Numbered from the stretch's first letter, positions 26,224 through 37,251 are shown. The stretch: DNA of 64,000 bases from Bacillota bacterium (GCA_012839115.1 DUNX01000004.1:1-64000), one strand, 5' to 3'. Program-made: numbers and translations. The notes: generated from the letters alone by a model not told the origin.

Positions 26224-29052
26224 TTAATGCGTTTGCAAAATCTTCTTGAGGTACGCTCCTGTGTACGAAGTGGGGTGGGCGGCCACTTCCTCCGGTGTCC
26301 CGGTGGTGACCACTTGACCGCCGGCGTCACCGCCTTCCGGCCCCAGATCAATAATATAGTCGGCGGTTTTAATCACATCCAGGTTGTGTTCGATCACCAA
26401 CACCGTATTGCCCGCCTCCACCAGCCGCTCCAGGACCTCCAGGAGTTTCTGGACATCGGCAAAATGCAAACCGGTTGTGGGTTCGTCCAGGATATAAAAG
26501 GTCCGGCCGGTACTGCGTTTGGAGAGTTCTGTGGACAATTTAACCCGCTGGGCTTCGCCTCCGGAAAGGGTGGGGGCGGGCTGACCGAGCCTGATATAGT
26601 CAAGACCCACATCGCAGATGGTCTCAAGGCGCCGCTTGATCCGGGGATGATTCTGGAAAAACTCTAGGGCCTCTCCCGCCCGCATCTCCAAAATATCGGC
26701 GATGGTTTTTCCCCTGTACTTAACCTCCAGGGTCTCGCGGTTGTACCGTTTCCCGTGGCAAACCTCGCAGGGAACGTAGATGTCCGGGAGAAAGTGCATT
26801 TCAATCTTGATGATCCCATCGCCCTCACAGGCCTCGCAACGCCCGCCTTTGACATTGAAAGAAAACCGCCCCGGCTTGTACCCCCGCATTTTGGCCTCGG
26901 TGGTCCCGGCAAAAACCTCCCGGATCTCATTGAAAACCCCGGTGTAGGTGGCTGGATTGGATCGGGGCGTCCGTCCGATCGGCGACTGGTCGATATTGAT
27001 CACTTTGTCGAGGTGTTCCAGGCCTTCCACCCCGGTATGGGCGCCGGGGTTGAGGGTGGTGGCCCTGTTCAACTTTGTGGCCAGTGCCGGGTAAAGGATC
27101 TCATTCACCAGCGTGCTCTTGCCGGAGCCGGAGACCCCGGTGACACAGATAAAACAACCCAGGGGAAACCGGACGTCAATCGCTTTCAGGTTATGCTCCC
27201 GGGCCCCTTTTACCTCCAGCCAGGCGCCGTTCCCCTTCTGACGCCTGGCGGGCACGGGAATCCGGCGTTTTCCAGAGAGATACTGCCCGGTCAGGGAGGC
27301 CGGGCACTCCATAATGGTTTTCAGGTCTCCGGTGGCTACAATCTCGCCGCCGTGGCTTCCGGCGCCCGGCCCGATATCAATGATGTGATCGGCCTCCCGG
27401 ATCATCTCCTCATCATGCTCCACCACGATCAAGGTATTCCCCAAATCGCGCAGGCCCTTCAAAGTCTCGATCAGACGGCGGTTATCCCGTTGGTGCAGGC
27501 CAATACTGGGTTCATCCAGAATATATAAGACACCAACCAAGCCCGAACCCACCTGGGTGGCCAGGCGGATCCGCTGGGCCTCGCCGCCGGAAAGGGTCCC
27601 GGAGACCCGGTCCAAAGTCAGGTATTCCAAACCCACATTCTCCAGGAACCCCAAGCGGAGATCGATCTCCTTCAATAACCGTTCGGCAATCAACTGCTCT
27701 TTCTTACTGAGGTTCAATTCTTGCAGGAATTCCCGGGCGGCAGAGATGGAAAGGGCTGTCACCTGGCTGATGTTTTTCCCGTTCACCGTAACCGCCAGGA
27801 CCTCCCGGCGGAGGCGGGACCCCCGGCAGGTATGGCAGGGACGGAACGTCATGTAGTTCTCCTGGATCTCCCGGCGCATACTCTCCGAATGGGTCTGCCG
27901 GTAGCGCCGGGCCAGGTTGTTGACAATTCCCTCAAAACGCACTTCATGCCGCCATTCCCTTCCGTCCTTTGCCCGGTAAATAATGGGGACTTTCTTCCCC
28001 TGCGTCCCGTAGAGGATCACGTCGATCTGTTCGGGGGTTGCCTCCCTTAAAGGTGTCGCCGGGTCAAGTCCGTAATGTTTTCCCACACTCGTCAAATACT
28101 GGAGAGACCAGGAATCCCGGTAAGCGCTCCAGGCACGGACCGCGCCTTCCTGAAGGGATCTCTGTAGATCCAGGACCTTTTCCGGGTCGATCTCCATCTT
28201 TGTCCCCAAGCCGTCGCATTCCGGGCAAGCGCCATAGGGGGAGTTAAACGAGAACATCCGGGGAGTCATCTCTTCCACACTGAATCCGCAGTTGGGGCAG
28301 GCGTAATTCTCACTGAAGAGCTGTTCTTCCCCGGAAAGCCGGGCCACAATCACCAAGCCCTTGGCCAGCCGCAACGCGGTCTCGACCGAATCCGCCAACC
28401 GGGATTCATTCCCCGGGCGGGCAACCAGCCGGTCGACCACCACCTCGATCCAGTGTTGTTTATATTTTTCCAGCCGGATCTCTTCATCAAGCTCCCGGAT
28501 CTCCCCGTCCACCCTGGCCCGGACAAATCCTTCTTTCTTCAGGTCGGACAAGACCTTGGTGTATTCTCCTTTTCTTCCCCGGACCACCGGGGCGAGGATA
28601 TAGAATTTTGTTCCCTCCGGTAGCCGGCTGATCTGGTCGACAATCTGCTCCACTGTCTGGCGTTTAATCTCCAGCCCGCAATCGGGGCAGTGGGGGTGGC
28701 CGATCCGGGCATAAAGCAGCCGCAGATAATCATAGATCTCCGTCACCGTCCCCACTGTGGAACGGGGATTATTCGAAGTGGTCCGCTGGTCGATGGAAAT
28801 GGCCGGTGAAAGCCCTTCGATGCTATCCACATCCGGCTTGTCCATCTGGCCCAAAAACTGCCGGGCGTAGGCGGAGAGGGATTCCACATACCGCCGCTGC
28901 CCCTCGGCATAAATGGTATCAAAAGCCAGCGAAGATTTGCCGGAACCGGAGAGCCCGGTAAAGACCACCAGGCGGTCACGGGGGATCTCCACAGTGATAT
29001 TTTTCAAGTTGTGTACCCGGGCGCCCCGGACAAGAATCTTTTCTTTGGCCAT
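26224..29052 (-). CDS. uvrA: Excinuclease ABC subunit A
   Basis: 942 residues, full family length. Two ABC ATPase modules with Walker [11 protein letters not shown] and [10 protein letters not shown], signature motifs [11 protein letters not shown] and [11 protein letters not shown], and zinc-binding cysteines in CPDCG, CPNCG, CHTCRG and CEACEGDG with CEVCHG. It recognises DNA damage in nucleotide excision repair and loads UvrB. It lies three bases after uvrB, forming an operon. Confidence 0.97.
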   Translation of the reverse strand: MAKEKILVRGARVHNLKNITVEIPRDRLVVFTGLSGSGKSSLAFDTIYAEGQRRYVESLSAYARQFLGQMDKPDVDSIEGLSPAISIDQRTTSNNPRSTVGTVTEIYDYLRLLYARIGHPHCPDCGLEIKRQTVEQIVDQISRLPEGTKFYILAPVVRGRKGEYTKVLSDLKKEGFVRARVDGEIRELDEEIRLEKYKQHWIEVVVDRLVARPGNESRLADSVETALRLAKGLVIVARLSGEEQLFSENYACPNCGFSVEEMTPRMFSFNSPYGACPECDGLGTKMEIDPEKVLDLQRSLQEGAVRAWSAYRDSWSLQYLTSVGKHYGLDPATPLREATPEQIDVILYGTQGKKVPIIYRAKDGREWRHEVRFEGIVNNLARRYRQTHSESMRREIQENYMTFRPCHTCRGSRLRREVLAVTVNGKNISQVTALSISAAREFLQELNLSKKEQLIAERLLKEIDLRLGFLENVGLEYLTLDRVSGTLSGGEAQRIRLATQVGSGLVGVLYILDEPSIGLHQRDNRRLIETLKGLRDLGNTLIVVEHDEEMIREADHIIDIGPGAGSHGGEIVATGDLKTIMECPASLTGQYLSGKRRIPVPARRQKGNGAWLEVKGAREHNLKAIDVRFPLGCFICVTGVSGSGKSTLVNEILYPALATKLNRATTLNPGAHTGVEGLEHLDKVINIDQSPIGRTPRSNPATYTGVFNEIREVFAGTTEAKMRGYKPGRFSFNVKGGRCEACEGDGIIKIEMHFLPDIYVPCEVCHGKRYNRETLEVKYRGKTIADILEMRAGEALEFFQNHPRIKRRLETICDVGLDYIRLGQPAPTLSGGEAQRVKLSTELSKRSTGRTFYILDEPTTGLHFADVQKLLEVLERLVEAGNTVLVIEHNLDVIKTADYIIDLGPEGGDAGGQVVTTGTPEEVAAHPTSYTGAYLKKILQTH

Positions 29053-29055
29053 TCC

Positions 29056-31038
29056 TCATTCCTCCAGTAGCTTCTGCCACTCCCGCAATTCATCCCGGAG
29101 TTTGGCCGCGGTTTCAAATTCCAGTTTCCCGGCGGCTTTCAACATCTCTTCCTCCAGGCGGGCAACGATGGCGGCAATATCCTCCTCTTTGAGGCCCTTT
29201 TCCCGTGCCCGCTCCACTTCATAGCGGGCTTTTTCTTCCGCGGCCGTACCGGCCCTGACCAGATCACGAACGGCCTTTTTGATTGTTACCGGGGTGATCC
29301 CATGCTCCCTGTTGTAGGCCAACTGTTTCTCCCGCCGCCGGTTGGTCTCCTTAATCGCCCGCGCCATTGAGTCGGTAATCTCGTCGGCATACATAACCAC
29401 CTTCCCCGCCACATTCCGGGCGGCCCGCCCGGTAATCTGGATGAGAGTGGTCTCGGAACGGAGAAACCCTTCTTTATCCGCGTCCAATACCGCCACCAGG
29501 GTGACTTCCGGCAGGTCCAACCCCTCCCGGAGCAGGTTAATCCCGACCAGGACATCAAATTTCCCCAACCGGAGATCGCGCAGGATCTCCACCCGGTCCA
29601 ACGTATGGATCTCCGAATGGAGATACCGGACCCTAAACCCGGCCTCTTCCAGGTACTCGGTGAGATCCTCCGCCATCCTCTTGGTCAGGGTGGTCACCAA
29701 TACCCGTTCGTTCCTTTCCACCCGGACCCGGATCTCCTCCATCAGGTCGTCGATCTGGCCCTGCACCGGCCGGACCTCAATCTCCGGGTCGACCAACCCG
29801 GTCGGGCGGATCAACTGCTCCACCAATTGTTGTTTGCGCTCAATTTCATAAGGGCCGGGGGTGGCTGAAACATATACTAGCTGGTTAACTGCTCTTTCAA
29901 ACTCATCAAAACGCAGGGGGCGGTTATCCAGGGCCGACGGCAGCCGGAAGCCGTAACGGACCAGGGTCTCCTTGCGGGAGCGGTCTCCGGCATACATCGC
30001 CCGCAACTGCGGGATAGTGACATGGGATTCGTCGATAAAAACCAAGAAATCATCGGGGAAATAATCCAGGAGGGTGGCGGGGGCCTCCCCCGGCCCGCGG
30101 CCGGTCAAATGCCGGGAGTAGTTCTCAATCCCCTGACAGTACCCGACTTCCCTGAGCATCTCCAGGTCAAAACGGGTCCGCTGCTCCAGTCTCTGGGCTT
30201 CCAGGAGCTTATCCTCCGCCCGCAACCGGGCCAGTTGTTCCTCGAGTTCCTCTTCAATGGCGGCAATCGCCCTCTTCATCTTCTCTTCGGTGGTGATATA
30301 GTGGGTGGCCGGATAAATGGTTACCGCTTCTTTCTCCCCCAGCAGTTCACCGGTGAGGGGGTCAATCTCCAGGATCCGCTCGACCTCATCCCCAAAAAGC
30401 TGGATCCGGATAATATTCTCCTCATAAGCCGGGATAATCTCCACCACATCCCCGCGGACCCGGAAGGTTCCGCGACTGAAGCCCAAATCGTTCCGGGAAT
30501 ACTGGATCCCCACCAAGCGCCGGAGGAATTTATCCCTTTCCTGCCACTCCCCACGGCGCAGGGTAACTGTGAGCCCCTTATAATCTTCCGGTGAACCAAG
30601 ACCGTAAATACAAGAGACGCTGGCTACGATGAGCACATCCCTCCGCTCGAAGAGGGCGGAGGTGGCGGCGTGGCGGAGCCGGTCAATCTCCTGGTTAATA
30701 CTGGCGTCTTTTTCGATATAGGTATCGGTCTGGGGGATGTAGGCCTCCGGCTGGTAGTAATCATAGTAACTGACGAAATATTCTACGGCGTTCTTCGGGA
30801 AAAACTCCTTAAACTCACTGTATAACTGCGCGGCCAGGGTTTTGTTGTGGGCAATAACCAGGGTGGGCTTTTGCACCCGGGCAATAACCCCGGCCATGGT
30901 AAAAGTCTTCCCAGACCCGGTCACCCCCAGCAGGACCTGGTCCCGCAAACCCTTCTCCACCCCGGCGGCCAAGTTGCCAATGGCTTCCGGCTGGTCGCCT
31001 TTGGGCTGGTAAGGAGCGATTAATTCAAATCCGGCCAT
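29056..31038 (-). CDS. uvrB: Excinuclease ABC subunit B
   Basis: 660 residues. Walker [11 protein letters not shown], the damage-probing beta-hairpin [12 protein letters not shown], the helicase box DESH, later helicase motifs with [10 protein letters not shown] and QITGRAARN, and the C-terminal UVR motif with [18 protein letters not shown]. It is the damage-verification helicase of nucleotide excision repair. It is first in uvrB-uvrA, behind two tandem promoters and a candidate LexA box. Confidence 0.97.
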   Translation of the reverse strand: MAGFELIAPYQPKGDQPEAIGNLAAGVEKGLRDQVLLGVTGSGKTFTMAGVIARVQKPTLVIAHNKTLAAQLYSEFKEFFPKNAVEYFVSYYDYYQPEAYIPQTDTYIEKDASINQEIDRLRHAATSALFERRDVLIVASVSCIYGLGSPEDYKGLTVTLRRGEWQERDKFLRRLVGIQYSRNDLGFSRGTFRVRGDVVEIIPAYEENIIRIQLFGDEVERILEIDPLTGELLGEKEAVTIYPATHYITTEEKMKRAIAAIEEELEEQLARLRAEDKLLEAQRLEQRTRFDLEMLREVGYCQGIENYSRHLTGRGPGEAPATLLDYFPDDFLVFIDESHVTIPQLRAMYAGDRSRKETLVRYGFRLPSALDNRPLRFDEFERAVNQLVYVSATPGPYEIERKQQLVEQLIRPTGLVDPEIEVRPVQGQIDDLMEEIRVRVERNERVLVTTLTKRMAEDLTEYLEEAGFRVRYLHSEIHTLDRVEILRDLRLGKFDVLVGINLLREGLDLPEVTLVAVLDADKEGFLRSETTLIQITGRAARNVAGKVVMYADEITDSMARAIKETNRRREKQLAYNREHGITPVTIKKAVRDLVRAGTAAEEKARYEVERAREKGLKEEDIAAIVARLEEEMLKAAGKLEFETAAKLRDELREWQKLLEE

Positions 31039-31054
31039 TTTTTGCTCTCCCTGT

Positions 31055-31163
31055 TATCCAGTATTCGTCACGCGCCGTGCGATAGTTATAATAGCAATCC
31101 TAAACCATAAGTCAATTTGCTATCAGTATCCGTCGCGCGTGTGCGATGATTATAATATCAATT
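31055..31163 (-). promoter_or_regulatory. Duplicated promoter/RY repeat upstream of uvrB
   Basis: Two near-identical units of about 43 bp lie at 31055-31098 and 31121-31163. Each has a CAGTATTCGTC core, a CGCG/GTGCG stretch and a TTATAATA segment. On the minus strand each supplies a -10 (TATTAT). P1 has TTGACT (31110-31115) 16 bp before TATTAT (31088-31093). P2 has TTGAAA (31174-31179) 16 bp before TATTAT (31152-31157). The RY core lies just downstream of each -10. Confidence 0.7.
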
Positions 31164-31180
31164 ATTTTAGATTTTTCAAT

Positions 31181-31194
31181 CGAACATATATTCG
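31181..31194 (-). promoter_or_regulatory. Candidate LexA (SOS) box for uvrBA
   Basis: CGAACATATATTCG matches the Gram-positive LexA/DinR consensus CGAACNNNNGTTCG except for one position. It abuts the -35 of the distal promoter P2. uvrBA is an SOS operon in Bacillus, so the placement is sensible. Confidence 0.65.
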
Positions 31195-31236
31195 ATATAA
31201 CCGCCTGGGCTCCTTTCTCTTAACCCATATTTAACA

Positions 31237-31290
31237 AACCCCCCGCCGGAAAAACGCACCCCTTTTGCAGAACCACTGGCGGGCGGTTTT
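31237..31290 (-). terminator. Hairpin at the end of the polysaccharide deacetylase gene
   Basis: AACCCCCCGCC (31237-31247) pairs with GGCGGGCGGTT (31278-31288) with one mismatch. A strong T-run is on the plus strand and a weaker TTTGTT on the minus, directly after the minus-strand stop codon at 31291. It probably acts as a terminator. Confidence 0.5.
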
Positions 31291-32214
31291 TTATTCCACT
31301 AACTCCGAAACTGGGACAATCTCCACACCCGCCGCCTGAAAACGTGGGAGAAAGCCGGCAAGCGCTTCCGCCGCCCCCGGCCGGGGGTGAAGGATCCCAA
31401 TGGCGCTCCCCTGTTCTAGCGCGGTTTGTAACAAATTCTCCAGTTGCCGGGGGATGTCTTCCGTCCCGTAATGGTCCAAAAAGAGATCCCGTTCCGCCGC
31501 AGGTACTCCCAGTTCCCGGGCGGTCTGTAGCCCCACCGACCCCTCAATGGTAAAACTGTCGACAAAAAAAAGCCCTTCCGCCTTGAGTTCTTCCATGACC
31601 AGGCGCATCAACGCCGGATCTTGGGTCCCCTTCGAGCCCATATGATTATTAGCCCCCGTAATCCCGGGGATACTCCGGATATTGGCCCTAAGCTGCCAAC
31701 GGTTCTCTTCCAGGGAAGCATCTCCATAGAGGGTTCCCGGTCCAGGCAAGACCGCCGGGTCCAGGGGTTCCAAAGGAAGATGCAGCATTACCTCAAAACC
31801 ATGGTTCTTTGCTTTTTCCGCGTGTTGTTGTGAATATTCTCCCCACGGTAATACCGCCAAGGTCAAAGGGGCTTCGATCAAAAAAAACGCCTCCACCGGC
31901 TCCCGGACAAAGCCGACATCATCAAGGATCAAAGCCACCCGGGGTTTAAACGGCAGAGAAGGCGGTAGTTCCTGCCGGGGGGGAATACGGGGGACCGGTA
32001 AGAAACGGGAAAAAGGGAGAACCCCTGTTTCCTGTCGCTCTCCGGGGAGGATCAGGCACGAGGCGGCAAAAGTAGAAAACCCGGGAACAGCGGTTCCCCG
32101 GGCTGTATCCGGGTTGGCCGGCAGCGGGCTTACCGGGGCATAATAAGTAATTAACGGCAGGACAAGATTGAGGAAGAGCAAAAAACCCCAAGCTCTTCCC
32201 CGTCTTTTTGCCAT
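31291..32214 (-). CDS. Divergent polysaccharide deacetylase family protein (YibQ-like)
   Basis: About 307 residues from the ATG at 32214. N-terminal membrane anchor (WGFLLFLNLVLPLITYY), a proline-rich stretch, then the divergent deacetylase domain with RVALILDDVGFV, VMLHLPLEP, the conserved NNHMGSKGT and FFVDSFT. It is exported and presumably acts on cell-wall or envelope polysaccharide; in diderms homologues sit near EnvC/FtsX genes, and here it follows ctpA and ftsEX. Another start at 32301 would overlap ctpA and translate an RY-rich 29-residue lead; its ribosome binding site (AAAGGA) is better, so the start is unsettled. Confidence 0.8.
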   Translation of the reverse strand: MAKRRGRAWGFLLFLNLVLPLITYYAPVSPLPANPDTARGTAVPGFSTFAASCLILPGERQETGVLPFSRFLPVPRIPPRQELPPSLPFKPRVALILDDVGFVREPVEAFFLIEAPLTLAVLPWGEYSQQHAEKAKNHGFEVMLHLPLEPLDPAVLPGPGTLYGDASLEENRWQLRANIRSIPGITGANNHMGSKGTQDPALMRLVMEELKAEGLFFVDSFTIEGSVGLQTARELGVPAAERDLFLDHYGTEDIPRQLENLLQTALEQGSAIGILHPRPGAAEALAGFLPRFQAAGVEIVPVSELVE

Positions 32215-32275
32215 GCGTACGCGAATTTCCGGATTTAACTTGTTCGCCCTGCGCGCACATGCGCGGATATGCCTT
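32211..32275. repeat. RY island at the ctpA/deacetylase junction
   Basis: GCGTACGCGAATTT and GCGCGCACATGCGCGGATATGCC flank a short spacer. The island covers the space between the ctpA stop and the internal ATG of the deacetylase gene. It would be coding only if translation starts at 32301. Confidence 0.5.
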
Positions 32276-33557
32276 AAGCCGCTGCCCTTTCCGGACGCCA
32301 TTCCGCTGTCCTTTCCGACCGCCGGGTCTGAAGGATTTTATCCCTCAAAACCTCTCTGGCCTTTTCTTCTGTTCTCTCGTCCACTTCCTCCAGGGCTTCG
32401 ATCTGTCCCTCTTCAACCGCCTTTTCCAAGTTTTCATCGATCTCCGGGGTAAAATCGGGATTGATCCCTTTCTCGTGAATAGAATGGCCCCCGGCTGTCA
32501 AATAGCCGGCCACAGTTAAAGTGAACGCTCCCCCGTTGGCCAAAGGAATAATATCCTGAACAACCCCTTTACCAAAAGTTGTTCTGCCCACCAGGGTTCC
32601 GATCTCATAGTCTTTAAGCGCTCCGGCTAAAATCTCAGCGCCGCTGGCACTCCATTCGTTGACCATAACGACCAGCGGCAGCCCCCACTTTTTCCCGGAA
32701 GGGCCGGTATAGGTCTTAACCCGTTTTCCCCGTTGGGTAATATGGACTACAGGTTTCTCCCCGGCAAAGCAGCCGGCGGTTTCCACCGCAGCGGTGAGCA
32801 GCCCGCCAGGGTTATAACGCAAATCCAAAAGCATCCCGGAAACCTGTTCCCCGGCTAAAAAAGCCAAGGCTTTCCGGAGATCCTCCGGGGTTTTCTCATT
32901 AAACTGAAGGATATTAACCAGGCCGATTTTTCCGGCCGCCGGGTCTTCTTCCACCTGCCACTCAACGGACGGGATGTCAATCAAAGCCCTAGTCAATTCG
33001 ACCGTCTCCACCTGGTGTTCTTTGCCTTCTCCCCGCTCTATGGTGAGAGCAACCTTTGTCCCGGGCGGTCCCTGGATTTTTACCACCGCCACATCCAAAG
33101 CCATCCCCGCGGTGGATTCCCCGTTTATGGTCAGGATCCGGTCCCCTGCCCGCAACCCCGCTGCTTCGGCCGGGGTGTTTTTGATCGGCCTCATAATCGT
33201 TATGTGGTTATCCTTAAAGACAACATAAAAACCGACCCCTCCGTATGTTCCCTCCGTCTGGGTCAGTAATTGTTTGTACTCATCTTTATTGAGATAACGG
33301 GTATACGGATCACCCAAACTCCCCAGCATCTCCCGGATATTGCCGTTCCGGATATAACTGCCGATCAACCGGGAAAAAGGAACCGGTTCAATATAATAAT
33401 AACGGACCACCGGTATCACATAAATCGCCAAGCCGATGTCGCGGTACTTGCCCCGCGCGACCGCTCTGGCCAGCCCCAAAACGGCCAGAAAAATAAGGAA
33501 AACACCAATCCTCCTGATTACTTTGGACCGGTTACCGGCCCCCTCTATCTGCTCCAT
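32274..33557 (-). CDS. Carboxyl-terminal processing protease (S41 family)
   Basis: 427 residues: N-terminal anchor (VIRRIGVFLIFLAVLGLARA), a helical part, a PDZ domain (about 105-185, with GVGFYVVFKD and AGLRAGDRILTING), and an S41 peptidase domain. The catalytic serine is in SASGAEILAGALKD and the lysine in TFGKGVVQ. It cleaves exported proteins at the C-terminus or in the envelope. It follows ftsX by about 120 bp on the same strand, a layout seen in many Bacillota and diderms. Confidence 0.92.
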   Translation of the reverse strand: MEQIEGAGNRSKVIRRIGVFLIFLAVLGLARAVARGKYRDIGLAIYVIPVVRYYYIEPVPFSRLIGSYIRNGNIREMLGSLGDPYTRYLNKDEYKQLLTQTEGTYGGVGFYVVFKDNHITIMRPIKNTPAEAAGLRAGDRILTINGESTAGMALDVAVVKIQGPPGTKVALTIERGEGKEHQVETVELTRALIDIPSVEWQVEEDPAAGKIGLVNILQFNEKTPEDLRKALAFLAGEQVSGMLLDLRYNPGGLLTAAVETAGCFAGEKPVVHITQRGKRVKTYTGPSGKKWGLPLVVMVNEWSASGAEILAGALKDYEIGTLVGRTTFGKGVVQDIIPLANGGAFTLTVAGYLTAGGHSIHEKGINPDFTPEIDENLEKAVEEGQIEALEEVDERTEEKAREVLRDKILQTRRSERTAEWRPERAAA

Positions 33558-33678
33558 ACAGGCACGCCTCCAAGCTTAACCCCATTTACCTTCTATTTAA
33601 ATATGTGCCGGACGCCCGGTATATACCTTTATCTGCCGGGCAAATACAGATAAGGATTTACGCGCATACCCGCTCGCT

Positions 33679-34551
33679 TTAAATACTAAGATACCTCTTC
33701 ACCGAAAGAAGACTCCCCAACGCCCCGAAGAAAATCCCGATCCCAAAGAACCCGCCGATAACGTAGGGGGTGATCTCCGCCCTGGTCAACAGGGAAAGAA
33801 CAGTAGATACCTGTCCGAGCCGGTTATTGAGAAAGGCATATGCCTCAAGCACAATAATCACGGCAATCAGTGCCCCGCCAAGCCCCAACATAATACCTTC
33901 CAGCATAAAAGGCCAACGGATAAACCAGTCGGTAGCCCCCACCAGTTTCATGATTTCAATCTCTTTCCGCCGGGCGTATATGGTCATCTGGATCGTGTTG
34001 ACGACAATATAAAGGACGGCCAGCATAACCAGGAATAAGAGGCCGAACCCTATCACCCAGATCAGCCGGACAATAATATGCAAAAGCCGGACAAACTCCC
34101 GGCCGTAAACAACTTCATCAACACCGGCAACCCTCTGTACTTGCCTGGCAATATTTTCGACATTCGCCCCCCGGGCCGGATAGACATTGATACTATTTGG
34201 CAGCGGGTTCTCGCCGCCAAGAAACAATCCTTTATTGCCCAAGGCCTTCTCAAGCCAGCGGGCGCCTTCCTCTTTTGAAATAAACTTCACCCTTTGTACT
34301 CCGGGGATAGCCTGAATCTCCGCTTTTAGCAGTTCATAATTGCGGGCACTCTCACTTAAGAAGGCCCGTATTTCTATCCTGCCCAAGGCAAGATTACTGA
34401 AATACTGGAGATTGGTGGTGAACAGGCAGAATACGCCGAAGAGCATTAAAGCTATGGTGATAGTCCCCATAGCCGTCAAAGACATTAACCTGTTCCGGAC
34501 AAGCCCACGCCAGGCTTCGCGGAAAAAATACCTGAAAGTCCTAAGCTTCAA
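33679..34551 (-). CDS. ftsX: Cell division protein FtsX
   Basis: About 290 residues with a cytoplasmic start, a first membrane helix (LMSLTAMGTITIALMLFGVF), an extracytoplasmic loop of about 120 residues, and three helices near the C-terminus. With FtsE it forms an ABC-like complex that activates peptidoglycan hydrolases at division or during sporulation. A TTG at 34551 with GGAGG eight bases upstream begins KLRTFRYFFREAW, matching the family start; upstream ATGs are too close to the ribosome binding site. It overlaps the end of ftsE by 11 bp. Confidence 0.92.
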   Translation of the reverse strand: MKLRTFRYFFREAWRGLVRNRLMSLTAMGTITIALMLFGVFCLFTTNLQYFSNLALGRIEIRAFLSESARNYELLKAEIQAIPGVQRVKFISKEEGARWLEKALGNKGLFLGGENPLPNSINVYPARGANVENIARQVQRVAGVDEVVYGREFVRLLHIIVRLIWVIGFGLLFLVMLAVLYIVVNTIQMTIYARRKEIEIMKLVGATDWFIRWPFMLEGIMLGLGGALIAVIIVLEAYAFLNNRLGQVSTVLSLLTRAEITPYVIGGFFGIGIFFGALGSLLSVKRYLSI

Positions 34552-35227
34552 CCGCATAGCCTCCTTTACGCTCATCCCGGACCAGCCGACCTTTTTCCAG
34601 GGCAATGACCCTTTTTTGCATGCGGTCGACAATCTCCCGGTTATGAGTGGCCATCACAATGGTTGTGCCCCGCCGGTTAATCTCCCGGAGAAGCTCCATA
34701 ATCTCCCATGACGTATCCGGGTCAAGATTCCCGGTGGGTTCATCCGCCAGTAACAACAAGGGCCGGTTAACGATGGCCCGTGCCAGGGAAACCCGTTGCT
34801 GTTCCCCTCCGGACAGTTCGGAGGGGAAAACCTCCGTCTTATGAATCAGTCCCACCAAGTCCAAGACAAAATTAACCCGGTCCCGGATTTCCATCGGGTC
34901 CACCTCTATGACTTCCAAGGCAAAGGAGACATTTTCTCCCACGGTTTTGTTGGGAAACAATTTATAGTCCTGAAAAATATAGCCTATTCTCCGGCGAAAA
35001 AGCGGGATCTCCTGTTTTTTTATAAGCGTCACGTTTCTCCCGGCCACAGAGAGGAAACCGTCTGTCGGGATTTCCCTGCGAATGACCAAGTTCAGAAAAG
35101 TGCTTTTCCCGGCGCCGCTGGGGCCCACCAAAAAGACAAATTCTCCCTTTTCTATGTGGAGCGAGAGATTCTCCAGGGCAAGCACTCCGTTGCCGTATTT
35201 TTTCGTCAACCGCCTGGCCTGAATCAA
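34541..35227 (-). CDS. ftsE: Cell division ATP-binding protein FtsE
   Basis: About 228 residues. Walker A GPSGAGKST, Q-loop region, signature LSGGEQQRVSLARA, Walker B LLLADEPTGNLD and H-loop MATHNREIV. It powers FtsX. I place the start at a TTG at 35227 with GAGAGGTG upstream, which gives IQARRLTKKYG right after the initiator; an ATG at 35269 would add 14 unusual residues. Confidence 0.93.
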   Translation of the reverse strand: MIQARRLTKKYGNGVLALENLSLHIEKGEFVFLVGPSGAGKSTFLNLVIRREIPTDGFLSVAGRNVTLIKKQEIPLFRRRIGYIFQDYKLFPNKTVGENVSFALEVIEVDPMEIRDRVNFVLDLVGLIHKTEVFPSELSGGEQQRVSLARAIVNRPLLLLADEPTGNLDPDTSWEIMELLREINRRGTTIVMATHNREIVDRMQKRVIALEKGRLVRDERKGGYAVEA

Positions 35228-35352
35228 TAACCCACACCTCTCTCCCCATGTGCAAACGGGTATGCACAAGTATTTCTGCTAATTTTCTTCGACACTACCT
35301 GGTGATCTCCTGCCGTCTGCTCTTGCTGTCCGTGGAATCCGTGAACATTTTT
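35228..35352. other. Spacer upstream of ftsE
   Basis: This stretch, directly before ftsE on the minus strand, contains GTGCAAACGGGTATGCAC and otherwise no recognised signal. The ftsE promoter may be here; I see no clear -35/-10 pair. Confidence 0.35.
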
Positions 35353-35394
35353 ACAAAAAAAACTGCCCTGTGGGCGGGGCGCCCCCGGGGCAGG
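35353..35394 (-). terminator. Rho-independent terminator after leuD
   Basis: CTGCCC (35363-35368) pairs with GGGCAG (35388-35393), with a GC-rich loop able to extend the stem, and eight T residues follow on the minus strand (A at 35355-35362). It ends leuC-leuD. Confidence 0.8.
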
Positions 35395-35442
35395 TACCCT
35401 ACGGGCGGGCGCCCTTCGGCTAGGCGCCTTCCCCCGGGTGGA

Positions 35443-35937
35443 TTAACAGTTTAGCCGGGACCGGACATAAGGGATCAGGCCGCCGGCGGCGATCAGTTCC
35501 CGCATAAACTTGGGGAAGGGCGCGGCTTGATAAACCTTACCGGTAGTGGTATTAATAATCTTCCCTTCTTCCAGGTTGATCTCCAGTTCCTCTCCGGCTT
35601 TTATCTCCCCGGCTGCCGCTGGGCACTCCAGGATCGGTAAGCCGATATTGAGGGCATTCCGGTAAAAGATCCGCGCAAAGGTGGCAGCAACCACACAAGA
35701 GATTCCGGCCGCCTTGATGGCCAGCGGGGCATGCTCCCGTGAGCTGCCGCAACCAAAGTTGTTCCCGGCGACAACGATATCACCAGGCCGGACCTGCCGG
35801 GCAAATTCCGGGTCCGCGTCCTCCATGCAGTGGGCTGCCAGTTCTTTCGGGTCTGAAGTATTAAGATAACGGGCGGGAATTATGACATCGGTGTCGATGT
35901 CATCCCCAAACCGCCAAGTTCTCCCTTTAAGCACCAT
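35443..35937 (-). CDS. leuD: 3-isopropylmalate dehydratase small subunit
   Basis: About 164 residues. Swivel domain of the aconitase superfamily, with the start [38 protein letters not shown] and the [18 protein letters not shown] ending. It pairs with LeuC to isomerise 2-isopropylmalate to 3-isopropylmalate. The ATG at 35937 overlaps the leuC stop and has AGGAGGTG upstream; a much longer reading frame upstream is not family-like. The short length matches the archaeal/clostridial LeuD type. Confidence 0.94.
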   Translation of the reverse strand: MVLKGRTWRFGDDIDTDVIIPARYLNTSDPKELAAHCMEDADPEFARQVRPGDIVVAGNNFGCGSSREHAPLAIKAAGISCVVAATFARIFYRNALNIGLPILECPAAAGEIKAGEELEINLEEGKIINTTTGKVYQAAPFPKFMRELIAAGGLIPYVRSRLNC

Positions 35938-37195
35938 TACCAGACACCTCCTCGGGATGGGCAATCCTGCCCTTAACCGCTGAAGCCGCTGCCACCGCCG
36001 GCCCGGCCAAATAAACCTCGCTCTCGGGGTGCCCCATCCGCCCGACAAAATTCCGGTTGGTGGTAGCCACCGCCCTTTCGCCATGGGCCAGGATCCCCAT
36101 GTATCCCCCGAGACACGGCCCGCAGGTAGGGGTGGAAACAACCCCGCCGGCTTCAATAAAATCGGTGATCAACCCTTCTTTCAAAGCCTGCAAATAGATC
36201 TCCTGTGTTCCCGGGATCACAATCAAGCGGACCTCCGGATGTACCCGCCTTCCTTTGAGCAATTGGGCCGCCTCCCGCAGGTCTTTCATGCGCCCGTTGG
36301 TACAAGATCCGATCACCACCTGGTCAATGCGGACATCAGTAATCTCGCTGACCGGCCGGGCGTTCTCCGGCAGGTGCGGCAGGGCTACCTGCGGTTCCAG
36401 CCGGGAGACGTCAAATTCGTACTCTTTGGCATATTCCGCCTCCGGATCGCTGGCATAAACTTTGTGAGGACGTTTAAGGCGGCCATCAATATAGGCAAGG
36501 GTCTTCTCATCCACCGGGAAGATCCCGTTTTTTGCCCCCGCCTCGATCGCCATGTTCGCCATGGTAAACCGGTCATCCATCGTCAAAGCGGCTACCGTCT
36601 CTCCGGTAAACTCCATGGCTGAATATAACGCACCGTCTACTCCGATCCGGCCGATGGTGTAAAGGATCAAATCCTTCCCGCCGACCCAGGGCGGGAGCGT
36701 CCCGTAGTAATGAAAGCGGATGGACGGCGGGACCTTCAGCCAGACCTCGCCAAGGGCCATGCCGGCCGCCATATCCGTGCTGCCAACGCCGGTGGAAAAA
36801 GCGCCCAATGCCCCGTAAGTACAGGTATGGGAATCGGCGCCGATTACCAGATCCCCCGGCCCGACCAGCCCTTGTTCCGGGAGGAGACAGTGCTCAATCC
36901 CCATCTTGCCGACCTCAAAATAATGGACGATCCCGTATTTCTTCGCGAATTCCCGCACCATCTTTGCCTGCTCCGCCGATTTGATATCCTTGTTTGGGGT
37001 AAAATGGTCCGGGACCAGGGCGATCGCCTCCGGATCAAAGACCTTATCCACCCCAATCCGGGCAAACTCCTTAATCGCCACCGGCGCCGTAATATCATTG
37101 CCCAACACCAGGTCTACCCGGGCGTTGATCAGTTCCCCCGGTTTTACCTCTTGCTTTCCGGCATGCGCCGCCAGGATCTTTTCTGTTATTGTCAT
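35927..37195 (-). CDS. leuC: 3-isopropylmalate dehydratase large subunit
   Basis: About 422 residues, the short LeuC/HacA-type form common in Clostridia and archaea. Iron-sulfur cysteines appear in VIGSCTNGR and in [13 protein letters not shown]; substrate residues lie in [21 protein letters not shown] (shown in part). The ATG at 37195 has AGGTGAGG upstream; ATGs at 37201 and 37204 are alternatives. It heads leuC-leuD behind a consensus promoter. Homoaconitase is a theoretical alternative, but the neighbourhood favours leucine synthesis. Confidence 0.94.
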   Translation of the reverse strand: MTITEKILAAHAGKQEVKPGELINARVDLVLGNDITAPVAIKEFARIGVDKVFDPEAIALVPDHFTPNKDIKSAEQAKMVREFAKKYGIVHYFEVGKMGIEHCLLPEQGLVGPGDLVIGADSHTCTYGALGAFSTGVGSTDMAAGMALGEVWLKVPPSIRFHYYGTLPPWVGGKDLILYTIGRIGVDGALYSAMEFTGETVAALTMDDRFTMANMAIEAGAKNGIFPVDEKTLAYIDGRLKRPHKVYASDPEAEYAKEYEFDVSRLEPQVALPHLPENARPVSEITDVRIDQVVIGSCTNGRMKDLREAAQLLKGRRVHPEVRLIVIPGTQEIYLQALKEGLITDFIEAGGVVSTPTCGPCLGGYMGILAHGERAVATTNRNFVGRMGHPESEVYLAGPAVAAASAVKGRIAHPEEVSGNGA

Positions 37196-37251
37196 TGCCA
37201 TCATCCTCACCTGCCGTTCCTCCATGTTTTGCAACCGAGAGTATTCCTAAT

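Noticed and set aside
32215-32301. N-terminal 29 residues of the deacetylase as real protein
   Set aside because: They are encoded by RY-island DNA overlapping the ctpA stop; a later ATG gives a normal anchor. Left as an alternative because its ribosome binding site is better.
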